Made by a program: the position numbers and the translations under genes
In this document: one piece after another, positions 1 through 8,451 of the stretch
Position numbering within the stretch: the first letter of the stretch is position 1
Layout: the number at the start of each line of letters is the position of its first letter
The notes under the pieces: model-generated
Seen by the model: the letters and a program-made list of their open reading frames with translations, nothing else
Databases searched by the model: none
What the model was told of the DNA's origin: nothing
Source of the DNA: an uncultured Pseudomonadales bacterium
Lineage (GTDB): Bacteria; Pseudomonadota; Gammaproteobacteria; Pseudomonadales; Azotimanducaceae
DNA: 64,000 bases
Assembly: GCA_951813295.1 (NCBI GenBank)
Contig: CATOTI010000002.1
Location: 2,232,001 to 2,296,000 of the forward strand
Reading direction: 5' to 3'

Positions 1-390
1 TTTGGTGGCCCATTCGTTCCGGCGCAGCTCGAAAACCTGGCCCGGGCAACCGCAAACGGCGGTTTGGCGGCCTTGGGTGACGAAGTACCGATGAACCTGG
101 TGGTCTCGAACGTTCCCGGGCTTACCACGCCGATCTATCTTGCCGGCGCCCGAGTCATCGGTAGCATCCCTTGTTCGATCGTGACGCACGGCTCGGGCCT
201 CAACGTCACCGTCACGAGCTACCTCGATCGAATGGATCTCGGCTTGACGGCCGCACGATCTGTCGTCGACGACGTTCAGTCACTCCGTGACGACTTTGAC
301 GCCGCATATGCCGCCCTCGTCGAGGTCGTCCTCGGCCAGCCGGTCGTGGCCGAGGGGTTCGAAGCCGAACCCGCCGTTGCAGCCGCTTGA
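1..390 (+). CDS. WS/DGAT acyltransferase, C-terminal part (5' end outside window)
   Basis: The frame is open from base 1, so the gene enters from the left; the track's start at 64 is only an internal GTG/TTG-type codon. The roughly 129 visible residues match the C-terminal (DUF1298-like) half of wax ester synthase/diacylglycerol acyltransferases: 'MNLVVSNVPG' followed by 'YLAGARVIG' and a 'LNVTVTSYLDRMDLGL' block that closes the fold. Known family members esterify acyl-CoA to diacylglycerol or fatty alcohols at the membrane or on lipid droplets. The N-terminal HHxxxDG catalytic half is not in the window, so activity cannot be judged. A lipase-like gene follows 38 bp downstream and another WS/DGAT lies nearby on the other strand, consistent with neutral-lipid turnover. 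Confidence 0.85.
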   Translation, partial: FGGPFVPAQLENLARATANGGLAALGDEVPMNLVVSNVPGLTTPIYLAGARVIGSIPCSIVTHGSGLNVTVTSYLDRMDLGLTAARSVVDDVQSLRDDFDAAYAALVEVVLGQPVVAEGFEAEPAVAAA

Positions 391-428
391 GTTGACGGCG
401 GGCAACAGCGAATCTCGTTTGTCGGAGC

Positions 429-1355
429 GTGAGTGAGGTAGTCGTGGATCGATCGGTCTTTGTTGCGAGTGACGGCAAGGAAATAGCGCGTTTTCACTGG
501 CCGCATGCGAGTCCCGTCGGTGTCGTGCAGATCGCTCACGGCATGGGCGAGCACGCCGAACGTTATGACGGTGTTGGCGCGAGTCTCAATGAGGCCGGTT
601 GGGCTGTGATCGCGAGCGATCATCGTGGCCACGGGCAGACCGATCCCGATGCGCTCGGGGACCTGGGCGCCGATGGCTGGAACCGGGTGGTGGCGGATCT
701 CTACGAGCTCAATCGATTCTGTGCGGTCTCGTATCCCGGGCTTCCGCTCGTGCTACTCGGTCACAGCATGGGGTCGATGCTCGCCCAGCAATACGTCTAC
801 CGGTACGGCGGGAGCCTCAACGGGCTCGTACTGTCGGGGTCGCCCGGTTTTGCGCCGGCGTCACAGTCGCTGCTGGGGCGGACGGTCGCGCTCGTCGAGC
901 GCAAACGACTCGGCGCGGGTAGCCAAAGCCCGGTATTGCAACGACTGCTGTTCGGCGGAGCCAACAAACCATTCGATGGTCCCGAAGCCACCGGGTTCGA
1001 GTGGTTGTCGCGGGATGCGGTGGAAGTCGAGAAGTACATCAACGATCCGGGGTGCGGGTTCGTGATCGCCACCGGTTCGTTGATCGATATGTACGGTGGC
1101 ACGAGTCAGGCGAGCCGCCCCGAATCCGTCGCGAGAATTCCGAAAGCCCTGCCCGTATACATCTTCTCGGGCGCCGAAGACCCGGTACACGGTGAACAGC
1201 GCAATCTCCAGCGAATGGTCTCGATGTATCGCGATGCCGGGATCAGCGTTCAGTACAAGATTTATCCGGCGGGGCGCCACGAGATGTTCAATGAGACAAA
1301 TCGAGATGAGGTTGTGAGCGACCTCATCGAATGGCTGGGTAGCGCGATCGATTGA
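429..1355 (+). CDS. Alpha/beta hydrolase, monoacylglycerol lipase / lysophospholipase type
   Basis: A 308-residue serine hydrolase of the PldB / monoacylglycerol lipase group. Visible landmarks are the oxyanion-region 'HGMGEHAERY', the nucleophile elbow 'GHSMGSM' (Ser near residue 113), the acid in 'SGAEDPVHG' and the histidine in 'GRHEMFNE'. Family members release fatty acids from monoacylglycerols or lysophospholipids. There is no signal peptide, so it is probably cytoplasmic or peripheral to the membrane. The GTG at 429 gives the full N-terminus; GTG 444 is an alternative. Its position between two WS/DGAT genes suggests a role in mobilising stored acylglycerol (inference). The stop codon lies inside a strong hairpin shared with the convergent gene. 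Confidence 0.85.
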   Translation: MSEVVVDRSVFVASDGKEIARFHWPHASPVGVVQIAHGMGEHAERYDGVGASLNEAGWAVIASDHRGHGQTDPDALGDLGADGWNRVVADLYELNRFCAVSYPGLPLVLLGHSMGSMLAQQYVYRYGGSLNGLVLSGSPGFAPASQSLLGRTVALVERKRLGAGSQSPVLQRLLFGGANKPFDGPEATGFEWLSRDAVEVEKYINDPGCGFVIATGSLIDMYGGTSQASRPESVARIPKALPVYIFSGAEDPVHGEQRNLQRMVSMYRDAGISVQYKIYPAGRHEMFNETNRDEVVSDLIEWLGSAID

Positions 1356-1369
1356 TAGATCGCGCTACC
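1338..1369. terminator. Perfect 12-bp hairpin between convergent genes
   Basis: GGTAGCGCGATC (1338-1349) and GATCGCGCTACC (1358-1369) are perfect inverted arms around the 8-nt loop GATTGATA. The hairpin includes the stop codon of the upstream hydrolase and lies just past the end of the convergent WS/DGAT gene. It has no strong T-tract on either side. A bidirectional terminator or mRNA 3' stabiliser is the simplest reading. Confidence 0.7.
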
Positions 1370-1385
1370 ACCTGTGGCGTAGCGG

Positions 1386-2861
1386 CTATGCGCCGGCCGC
1401 GACCATCAAATCCCCGTCGGATTCCGACACGATCGGCTCATCGCGAACGGCGGCATCCGTTTCGGCTAGTGATTTGAGCTCCTCGAACGCCTCATCCATG
1501 GCGAGGAGAATCGCATCGACGTCCGGGATCAGGCGCGGATCGGCCGTGAAGTTGATGCTGATGTCGCCGTTGCCGCTGCCGCACGAAACACCCAATCCGA
1601 GGGTCCCACCAATCATCATCGTGCCGGTGCCGTAGAGCATGCGGTGTCCTTTGATGTAGGTCTGATGGGGGATGCCGGGGACGTTGGTACACGTGAAGTT
1701 GAAACCGACGAGCGGCGGACGGGGACCAACGTGGGGTAGCACAGGTACGGGGTTTTGGGCGGCGAAAGCCGTCGGATCGAACGGCGTCCCGACGGCGAGT
1801 GTCGAAGCCATCGCCGCGGCTGGCGCATCGGCGTTTGCCTGGGTCATCGCATGCAACGCCGTCGCTTCGTCGTTGGCTTTGAGCTTGTCCATTTCGGCCC
1901 TGACGGCCGCATGACGTTCACGGATCGTCATCGGCCAGGCCGGCAAGCGCGGGTAGAGCGCGGAAACCTTGTTGCCTAGGTCCGTGTCGCCTTCTTCGCG
2001 AACGTTGACCGGACACATCAGACGGACGTACTGACCAGCGACCCATTCGTTCTTGTTCGCCATATAGCGCGCCGCGCCTTCGGAAACGATGGTCAAGACG
2101 ACGTCGTTGATCGTGCCGCCGATCGTCTTGCGCAGGGCCTTGAACTCTTCCAACCGGTAGATTTTGTAAGCGAGTGAACGCTTCGGGCCGATGAAGCTCG
2201 CATTCCAGGGGGCCGTCATGACGGGTTCCGTCACGAAGCGCTACATGATCGTGTTGCCTTGGGCGAGCAGCGCGGGATCGATCGGCTGCGGGCCTCGAAG
2301 CCCCTTGCTGACGTTCTCGTCGACCGCCTCGGCCCAGAGATCGAGCGGTGTCGGCAGCGGCGCGGGACGCCACGGGGTCGCCGGCGCCTCGATCGGTGGC
2401 GGCGAAGCTTCGTGATCGACCATCACGACCGCGGCTTCGACGGCGGACGCGCCATCGAGCATCGCGTGGTGGCTCATCTGGATCAGTACGGTGTTGCCGT
2501 CGATGTTCTCGGCGACGTAGGTCTTCCAGAGCGGCTTGGATCGATCGAGGAGGTCTTCGCCGAGCGTGAGTGCTTGCGGGATCAGCTCCTCGAGCGTGGT
2601 ACCTTCGGGGACATCGAAGCGCTGGATGTGGTGCTTGAGGTCGAAATAGGGATCGTCGACCCATTTGGGATGCGCGATGTTGCCAGGGACGAAAACGAGA
2701 CGTTGGCGGAATCGCGGGACGAGATGAATACGTTCTTCGTGGTAGTCGAGAACGTCCTGATACGAAAGGTCGCCCTCGATTACGCTCAGCGTCACCCCGT
2801 GCATTGGACCGCTGGCGGTTTCGGTATAAAGAAACGAGGCATCGTGGCTCGATAGTCGCAA
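1386..2861 (-). pseudogene. WS/DGAT acyltransferase interrupted by an in-frame amber stop
   Basis: Two track ORFs (2241-2924 and 1386-2234) lie in the same frame and are separated only by one TAG (2241-2243) and two sense codons. The first half has the family start 'LSSHDASFLYTE' and the catalytic HHxxxDG motif ('SHHAMLDGAS'). The second half has the ND motif ('GGTINDVVL') and the C-terminal 'CTNVPG' block. Joined, they give about 490 residues, a normal WS/DGAT length. The best start is TTG at 2861, preceded by an AAGGAG-type site; the longer ATG 2924 start adds residues unlike the family. The stop falls in the variable linker and one G-to-A change from TGG would explain it. A real nonsense mutation, a sequencing error and readthrough are all possible, so both halves may still matter. 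Confidence 0.8.
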
Positions 2862-3007
2862 GGTTCTCTCCTTTGTCCGTGTTCCTGGCACGTGCCTTGC
2901 TTTCCGGAAAAACGGGCGGAGCAAAGACGTGTACTACCGCCGCCGTGAACCGGTTGCGAACCAGTATCAGAAAGGAAGGTATCGCAGGTAACAGTAGTTA
3001 TGTGTAA

Positions 3008-3023
3008 CGTATCTCATGATACG
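3008..3023. promoter_or_regulatory. Palindrome CGTATC-tcat-GATACG in the divergent WS/DGAT-gpsA promoter region
   Basis: Six-bp perfect arms around a 4-bp centre lie in the 203-bp divergent gap between the WS/DGAT start (2861) and gpsA (3065). The position and symmetry suit a dimeric repressor site, for example a TetR- or FadR-like lipid regulator. This is inference; no regulator gene is adjacent. Confidence 0.4.
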
Positions 3024-3064
3024 ACCTTCCCGCAACTCCCGCTCGCCTCACTGGAGACTTCGCT

Positions 3065-4102
3065 TTGAACATCGCAATCCTCGGACTAGGGAATTTCGGA
3101 ACGGCGATCGCGGCCTGCTGGTTGCGTGCGGGGCATGACGTCGCGGGGTGGACTGTCGAAGACGAGGTTTTCGAGTCGATCGAGTCGACCGGGATGAACC
3201 AGAAGTATCTTGATCACGTTTCGCTCGATGGACTTGCGTGCACGATGGACATCGAAAACGCGATTGCCGATGCCGAAGTCGTCGTGCTCGCCCTGCCGTC
3301 CCATGTCATCTGCAACTTCCTCGGTGATCTCAAACCCCATCTCCGAGAAGCCCAGGTCGTTCTGAACGTCTCGAAAGGTCTCGGTACACGCGACCGACTC
3401 ATGAGCGACGTCATCGCCGAGAATCTCACCAACCCCGCGGCGATCATGGTCGGCCCGACGATTGCACCGGAGTTGGCCGACGGCGTTTTCTCGACAGCGA
3501 TCGTTGCCTCACGAGAAGCGTCAGTCGCTGACCGGTTGGCCCAGAACCTGACGACCGATACGTTTCTATTGAGCGTTGGCGTCGATCCCCGGGGTGCGGA
3601 ACTCTGGAGCGTCTTCAAGAACGTGATCGCGCTCACTTGTGGGCTGTCGGATGGCCTGGGCGCGGGTGGCGACAACCTGAAGGCAGCGCTTTTCCTGGCA
3701 GGCTGCCGCGAAGCGACACGTCTTCTGCCCCAATTGGGTGCGAGTCCGGATACGTTCTTGACGCCCGCGGGACTGGGCGATGTTTTTGTGACCGCGACCT
3801 CGGCGCATGGACGCAACCGGAGTCTCGGCGAGCAATTGGGCTCGGGCGCTAGCCTCGCGTCGGCCGAAGCGTCGTCAGCGATGGTGACGGAAGGCGTTCG
3901 CGCGAGTCGGCTGCTGAAAAAACTCGCGTGGGCCGACGGACTGTCCTCCGTTTACCTCGATGACATCAACGCCCTTTTGGATGGCGCTCTGACGGCCACT
4001 GCCTGCATCGAGCGATTGACCGCCGCAACCGAGCCTAAGTCGGTAGGCTTGCGCGTGCGGGCCGAAACCGCTTTCCCGCGAGTGGCGAACCTGCATCGTT
4101 GA
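3065..4102 (+). CDS. gpsA: NAD(P)H-dependent glycerol-3-phosphate dehydrogenase
   Basis: A 345-residue protein, normal for GpsA, which reduces dihydroxyacetone phosphate to sn-glycerol 3-phosphate for glycerolipid synthesis. The N-terminus holds the nucleotide-binding 'ILGLGNFGTA'. Later landmarks are 'NVSKGLG' with the conserved lysine region, 'VGPTIAPELADG', 'FKNVIAL' and 'GLGDVFVTATSAHGRNRSLG', all typical of the family. The start is TTG 3065, with a GGAG-like site upstream; no ATG gives the complete Rossmann motif. Genes for a PhaE-like protein and PhaC follow almost without gaps, so these probably form an operon. Supplying glycerol 3-phosphate next to acyltransferase genes fits triacylglycerol or phospholipid synthesis. 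Whether this is the sole housekeeping gpsA or a dedicated paralogue cannot be told here. Confidence 0.88.
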   Translation: MNIAILGLGNFGTAIAACWLRAGHDVAGWTVEDEVFESIESTGMNQKYLDHVSLDGLACTMDIENAIADAEVVVLALPSHVICNFLGDLKPHLREAQVVLNVSKGLGTRDRLMSDVIAENLTNPAAIMVGPTIAPELADGVFSTAIVASREASVADRLAQNLTTDTFLLSVGVDPRGAELWSVFKNVIALTCGLSDGLGAGGDNLKAALFLAGCREATRLLPQLGASPDTFLTPAGLGDVFVTATSAHGRNRSLGEQLGSGASLASAEASSAMVTEGVRASRLLKKLAWADGLSSVYLDDINALLDGALTATACIERLTAATEPKSVGLRVRAETAFPRVANLHR

Positions 4103-4119
4103 CGATCTGGAGTGAATCG

Positions 4120-4497
4120 ATGGCTGACGACCCCAGTAAGGAGCCTTCCTTTTCCGAACGCGTCACCGAATGGGAACGCGCGACTGACGAAGCGGCGAAC
4201 AGGCTCATGGGAACGGAAGCCTTTTCGGAGTGGATGAACGGCATGCAGGGCAATCAACTCGCCGTGCAGAAGGCCTATCTCGGCGCCGTGACCGAGCAGA
4301 TGCACGCCATGAACATGCCCACGCGAGACGATGTCGTTCGACTCGCCGACGCGGTAGCGCAGATGGATCGTCGTCTCGAGCGAATGGAACGACTGATGTT
4401 GCGCTTCGTGAAGCAGGAACGGTCAGGGCGCATCGAGGCGGGCGAGCGCCCGCGTCGAACGCGACAGCCGATGGACGACGACGCGAGCAGTTCTTAA
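4120..4497 (+). CDS. Short PhaE-like PHA synthase partner
   Basis: A 125-residue hydrophilic, helix-rich protein directly upstream of phaC. The segment 'NMPTRDDVVRLADAVAQMDRRLERMERLM' region resembles the C-terminal helix of class III synthase subunit PhaE, which carries 'MPSR..V..L' followed by a coiled coil. The rest is charged and ends in a basic, low-complexity tail. I chose ATG 4120, with GGAG seven bases upstream, over the track's TTG 4099 that would overlap gpsA. Classical PhaE proteins are about 350 residues, so this is much shorter. It is probably an activating or scaffolding subunit of the synthase complex on PHA granules. The assignment rests mostly on position and the short helix motif, so it is moderate. 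Confidence 0.6.
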   Translation: MADDPSKEPSFSERVTEWERATDEAANRLMGTEAFSEWMNGMQGNQLAVQKAYLGAVTEQMHAMNMPTRDDVVRLADAVAQMDRRLERMERLMLRFVKQERSGRIEAGERPRRTRQPMDDDASSS

Positions 4498-5589
4498 GTG
4501 AAAGAAACCCTCGACCCCGGGGAAGTACCGTTCGAGATCGAAGAGGATCGACGTCGGCGCCTGGCGGCCGAAGCGCTTCAGAAGAGCGCGAAACTCCTCG
4601 AGATTGCGAGCGCGGGCGTACCCGCGGTTGGACTCACGCCAAAAGACGTACTGCTCGAGCGCGGCACGCTGCGGCTATACCACTATCGACCAAAGACGGA
4701 CGAGGTTTACCGCGTTCCTGTTCTCATCGTCATGGCGACGACGAACAAGGGATTCCTGTTCGACCTCATGCCGGGTCAGAGCATGGTCGAGTGTCTCGTC
4801 CGGCGAGGTTTCGACGTCTACATGATCGACTGGGCCGAGCCTCGGCCGGAGGAGCGTGGCCTGACGCTTGCCCACTACACCCAGGATTTCATTCCGTCGT
4901 GCATCGATCGCGTTCGTGAAGACTCAGGCGTCGACGATGTATCGCTTGTCGGCTATTGCCAGGGCGGCGTGCTGGCGCTGATCTATGCCGCGACGCACGT
5001 TGGTGGCCCGCTCAAGAACCTCGTTCTCTTCACGACGCCGATCGATCAGCATCAGATGGGGTTGGCGCGGATTTGGGCAGATCCCCGGTTCCACGACGTC
5101 GATGCGCTGGTCGACTTCTACGGTGTCATTCCCGAAAGCATCATCAAGGGCTTCTTCGAGATGCTCCGACCGGCTGGACGCCGGGCGGGACAGATGAGGC
5201 TTTGGGATCACGCCCTCGATCAGGCGTACGTTTCCTCCTTCGCGGTTCTCGAACGCTGGGGCAACGAAACGCTACCGCTCGCGGGCGAGTACTTTCGCGA
5301 AACGACAAAGAAGCTTCTCTGGCGCAACGAACTCTACAAGGGAGAACTCGTCGTCGCCGGGAAGCGAGTGGAGCTTGGCGCGATCACCGTGCCCGTACTT
5401 CACGCCGTTGCGCAGCACGACCATATCGTTCCCTATGCGGCGAGTCGGCCACTCCTTGAAATGCTCGGGTCGACCGACAAACACGAAATCCTCCTAAAAG
5501 GGGGGCATGTGAGTCTGGTGGCCGGGCCGCGCGCCAAACGGCGTTTGTGGCCGGCAGTCGACCGTTTTCTTTCGCACCGATCGGTTTAG
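4498..5589 (+). CDS. phaC: Class III poly(3-hydroxyalkanoate) synthase catalytic subunit
   Basis: A 363-residue alpha/beta-hydrolase-fold enzyme that polymerises (R)-3-hydroxyacyl-CoA into PHA at the granule surface. The lipase-like box is 'GYCQGG' with catalytic Cys154 in place of Ser. The acid is Asp308 in 'QHDHIVP' and the base is His337 in 'GGHVSLVAG', close to the positions known in class III PhaC. The size (about 355-365 aa) also fits class III rather than the 560-aa class I. The start is the GTG immediately after the PhaE-like stop codon, so the two are probably translationally coupled. No phaA, phaB or phasin gene is recognisable nearby; monomer supply must be encoded elsewhere. Confidence 0.93.
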   Translation: MKETLDPGEVPFEIEEDRRRRLAAEALQKSAKLLEIASAGVPAVGLTPKDVLLERGTLRLYHYRPKTDEVYRVPVLIVMATTNKGFLFDLMPGQSMVECLVRRGFDVYMIDWAEPRPEERGLTLAHYTQDFIPSCIDRVREDSGVDDVSLVGYCQGGVLALIYAATHVGGPLKNLVLFTTPIDQHQMGLARIWADPRFHDVDALVDFYGVIPESIIKGFFEMLRPAGRRAGQMRLWDHALDQAYVSSFAVLERWGNETLPLAGEYFRETTKKLLWRNELYKGELVVAGKRVELGAITVPVLHAVAQHDHIVPYAASRPLLEMLGSTDKHEILLKGGHVSLVAGPRAKRRLWPAVDRFLSHRSV

Positions 5590-5721
5590 ATCGAACGCCT
5601 GAGATGATGGTCGTTTGGTATCACCGAACTCATTCGTCATGGTGCCATTCTCTGAGTACACGAAATTTGACCCGCCCTCATACCGGTGCAGGATGGGGCT
5701 GAGCACGCCCCGGGGAGGGGT

Positions 5722-6600
5722 ATGACAGACGAGCAACAGGTGGTGCCGGCGCGAGTGGCGGTCGGTATCGGACTCTCGGGCGAGTCGGGCTATGTGCTAG
5801 AGAAAGTCGTCGCGCTCGCAGGCGATCCTTCGCTCGTGGCGGCGGTGCACGTCATCGCGCCTAAACATCAGCTCTACAACCTCGGTTCAAAATCCCCGCA
5901 GATTTACGATCTCGTTTCGGCGAATGTATCGGCGCGACTCGAACGGCTTTGCCGGCGCTTCGGTGTCGCGAATTACCACGTCCGCACCGGTCATTCGCCC
6001 ACAGTGATCGCGGAATTCGCGGCGGAAGCGGGCGCATCGATCATCGCTATCGGTACGCACGGACGGCAAGGCCATCGTCGGTTTCTCGGCCAGACCTCGA
6101 ACGACATCCTGCATCGCCCGTCGGTCGACGTGTTGGCGGTTCAGACACCTGACGAGTTGCCCCCGGTAGCGGCTGCGTATCGGCGGATTCTGGTTGCCAT
6201 CGATCCGTCGCTCGACGTCGACCGTGTGCTCAAAAGAGCCCAGGCGCTACGGGGTCACTTCGATGCCCGACTCGACATCGCGACGGTCATTCGACCGGCG
6301 AGTTATCTGGTCGGTGGAATCGACCTCGAAAACGCGCCTGAGGCCAAGAAGCTCGAAGCAGTAGCACTCGAACGTCTCGAGGGCGTGCGAGACGACGTTC
6401 TGTCGACCTACGACGACATCTCGTCGGGGTTTGTGCGTCGAGGTGATCCCGCGGTCGAGATACAGCGTGTAACGGACGAGATCGGTGCCGATCTGGTCGT
6501 ACTCGGCATCGGCAGCGCCCATGGCGAAACTTGGCTCGGGTCGTCGCCGACGTTGCTACATGACATTCGCCAGGATCTATATTGCGTGAGCGTCCCTTAG
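5722..6600 (+). CDS. Tandem-domain universal stress protein
   Basis: A 292-residue protein made of two UspA domains. Domain 1 begins 'VAVGIGLSGES' and ends with the ATP-binding-type stretch 'GTHGRQGHRRFLGQTSNDIL'. Domain 2 begins 'RILVAIDPSLD' and ends 'VVLGIGSAHGETWLGSSP', where the second glycine-rich loop is less canonical. ATG 5722 directly follows GGGGAGGGG and is preferred over the track's upstream start at 5686. Family members are cytoplasmic and respond to starvation or redox stress. The gene follows phaC on the same strand after 132 bp, so it could be co-regulated with storage polymer metabolism (inference). No specific ligand can be assigned. Confidence 0.85.
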   Translation: MTDEQQVVPARVAVGIGLSGESGYVLEKVVALAGDPSLVAAVHVIAPKHQLYNLGSKSPQIYDLVSANVSARLERLCRRFGVANYHVRTGHSPTVIAEFAAEAGASIIAIGTHGRQGHRRFLGQTSNDILHRPSVDVLAVQTPDELPPVAAAYRRILVAIDPSLDVDRVLKRAQALRGHFDARLDIATVIRPASYLVGGIDLENAPEAKKLEAVALERLEGVRDDVLSTYDDISSGFVRRGDPAVEIQRVTDEIGADLVVLGIGSAHGETWLGSSPTLLHDIRQDLYCVSVP

Positions 6601-6634
6601 TCACCGTCGCGCAGAACTCTCTAGGAGGTTGAAG

Positions 6635-7654
6635 ATGGTTCAGTACGTTCTGCTCTTGAACTACAAGGCCGGCGGTATCCATTCGGTACGCGAGGACCCC
6701 GGGGTCTTGCGGCGTTTGGAAGAGTCGCTCATAAGGTGGGAAGCGAAGATCCTCGAGAACTTTCACCTGCTCGGCGAGTACGACCAATGCCTGGTGATCG
6801 ATGCGCCGGACAACTTCAAGGCCTACCGCGGTGTGCTCGAGCAGGAGTTATCGGCAACGGCAGACACGCAGATCCTGCCCGCGATCGATATGGATCTGTT
6901 CATCGACATGGCAAAGCGGAACTTCCATATCGAGGGTCCGCATCGGTGGCAGATTTCCTGGTGGGCGAAGATCGCGCGGCTCGCCTTCCGCTGGCAGACC
7001 ACGGAACAGTACGTCTACAAGTACTGCCGGCCACGGACGATCACCGGGCGGCATCATTTCAATTCGATTCGCGGCCCCTGCATCGTGGTCGCGAACCACA
7101 CCAGCATGGCCGATGCTTTGTTGCTGCAACACGCGTTGCCGCAGCGTATCCGGTTCAACATCTACTCGGGCGCGGCAGCGGACCGGTGGTTCGTCAAACG
7201 CGACGACCGTAAGGAGCTCGTCTTCAAGCCCTGGTACCAGTCGTTGGCGCTCGGCTCGTTTCCCATTCAACGCGGCGGTGGCTCGCGGACGCTGGAGCAC
7301 TCGCACTGGCTCCTCGAGAACGGTGCGAACCTGCTGATCTTCCCCGAAGGTACGCGCTCGACGAGCCGCTCGATGGCGCGTTTCAAGCACGGCGTGTCCA
7401 TTCTCGCCCTCGAGCACGATGTACCCGTGGTGCCTTGCTATCTCACGGGCATGAACAACGTCCGGCGCAAGGGCACGAGCGGGATGGTGGAAGCACCAGT
7501 CTCGGCAAGTTTTCTGCCGCCGATTCGATTCGAGGCCGGTCTGTCGGTTCCCGATGCGACGCACATGATCTATGAACGGCTGAACACGGTTCACAAGGCG
7601 GTTCAGGAACGCGGCGTGGAAGCGGCGGTCGAGGCGAGTGAGGCGGTCGGTTAG
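6635..7654 (+). CDS. GYD-domain / PlsC acyltransferase fusion protein
   Basis: A 339-residue protein with two recognisable modules. Residues 1 to about 95 resemble a GYD domain ('YVLLLNYKAGGI' ... 'LLGEYDQCLVIDAPD' ... ending in an 'ATADTQILPAIDMD' strand), a small ferredoxin-like fold usually found alone. Residues from about 130 form a 1-acyl-sn-glycerol-3-phosphate acyltransferase domain with the HX4D motif ('ANHTSMAD'), a 'FPIQRGGG' block, 'FPEGTRS' and 'VPVVPCYLTG'. ATG 6635 has an AGGAGG site six bases upstream, so I prefer it to the TTG at 6629. The acyltransferase half should convert lysophosphatidate to phosphatidate at the inner membrane. The role of the GYD part is unknown; it could sense or oligomerise. 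It is the last gene of the storage-lipid strand. Confidence 0.85.
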   Translation: MVQYVLLLNYKAGGIHSVREDPGVLRRLEESLIRWEAKILENFHLLGEYDQCLVIDAPDNFKAYRGVLEQELSATADTQILPAIDMDLFIDMAKRNFHIEGPHRWQISWWAKIARLAFRWQTTEQYVYKYCRPRTITGRHHFNSIRGPCIVVANHTSMADALLLQHALPQRIRFNIYSGAAADRWFVKRDDRKELVFKPWYQSLALGSFPIQRGGGSRTLEHSHWLLENGANLLIFPEGTRSTSRSMARFKHGVSILALEHDVPVVPCYLTGMNNVRRKGTSGMVEAPVSASFLPPIRFEAGLSVPDATHMIYERLNTVHKAVQERGVEAAVEASEAVG

Positions 7655-7664
7655 GCGGTGAGCC

Positions 7665-8426
7665 TCAGCCGGCCATCGACAGACCGCCCGAGACGCTGAT
7701 CGTTTGACCCGTCACGAAACCGGCGTCGCTCGACAGGAAGTAGCTGACGAGGCCCGGGTAGTCGTCAGGCTGTCCGAGGCGTCCCATCGGAATGGCACGC
7801 TCGAGCGCTCGCGCGAGTTTGCCTTCGCTGGATGCATCGAACGAAGCAAGCAAGGGTGTGTCGGTCGGTCCCGGGCATACGGTGTTGCACGTGATGCCGG
7901 CGCGCGCGTTCTCGCGTGCGAGCGTCTTCATGAAAGCGATGATCCCGCCCTTGGCAGCGGAATACACCGCTTCGCCAGATGAACCGACTCGCCCCGCGTC
8001 GCTCGCAATCGAGACGACGCGGCCCTCGCCACGTTCGTGCATCTTGAGGAGTGCCGCGTGCGTCACGTTGATCGGTCCGCGCAAGTTGATGTCGATCACC
8101 TTGCGCCACAATGACTCGTCGCTATCGACGAAGTTGATGGCCCGATCCCACCCGGCGTTGTTGACGAGTCCGTATAGCGGGCCGTTGTCGTCCACGAAGC
8201 GATCGACGGCCGCTCGAACGACGTCGTTGTCCGAGATATCGACGGTGTAACTGAACGCCTGATATCCCGACTGTCGTAAGGCCGCCGCGATGGCGTCTGC
8301 CGCTTCGCCGTTCAAATCGAAGATTCCGACGCGCGCGCCCTCGGCGGCGAGCCGTTCGACGATCGCGCGCCCGATGCCGCTTGCGCCGCCCGTGACGATG
8401 ATGGGGTGTTGATCGAACTGCGCCAC
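7665..8426 (-). CDS. SDR oxidoreductase, 2-hydroxycyclohexanecarboxyl-CoA dehydrogenase (BadH) type
   Basis: A 253-residue classical short-chain dehydrogenase. It shows the cofactor motif 'TGGASGIG', the acid 'FDLNGEA' favouring NAD, 'NNAG', the active-site Ser region 'SIASDAGRVGSSGEAVY' with YxxxK ('YSAAK'), and 'GPTDTPLL'. The phrase 'SDAGRVGSSGEAVYSAAKGG' and the ending 'SVSGGLSMAG' closely recall BadH from cyclohexanecarboxylate degradation, recalled from memory rather than a search. The start is GTG 8426 after a GGAAGGGAG site. It converges with the GYD-PlsC gene and is followed upstream by a GFA protein gene on the same strand. A fatty or alicyclic hydroxyacyl-CoA substrate is likely, but the exact one is uncertain. 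Confidence 0.82.
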   Translation of the reverse strand: MAQFDQHPIIVTGGASGIGRAIVERLAAEGARVGIFDLNGEAADAIAAALRQSGYQAFSYTVDISDNDVVRAAVDRFVDDNGPLYGLVNNAGWDRAINFVDSDESLWRKVIDINLRGPINVTHAALLKMHERGEGRVVSIASDAGRVGSSGEAVYSAAKGGIIAFMKTLARENARAGITCNTVCPGPTDTPLLASFDASSEGKLARALERAIPMGRLGQPDDYPGLVSYFLSSDAGFVTGQTISVSGGLSMAG

Positions 8427-8451
8427 GCGCTTACTCCCTTCCTGTTCTCGA

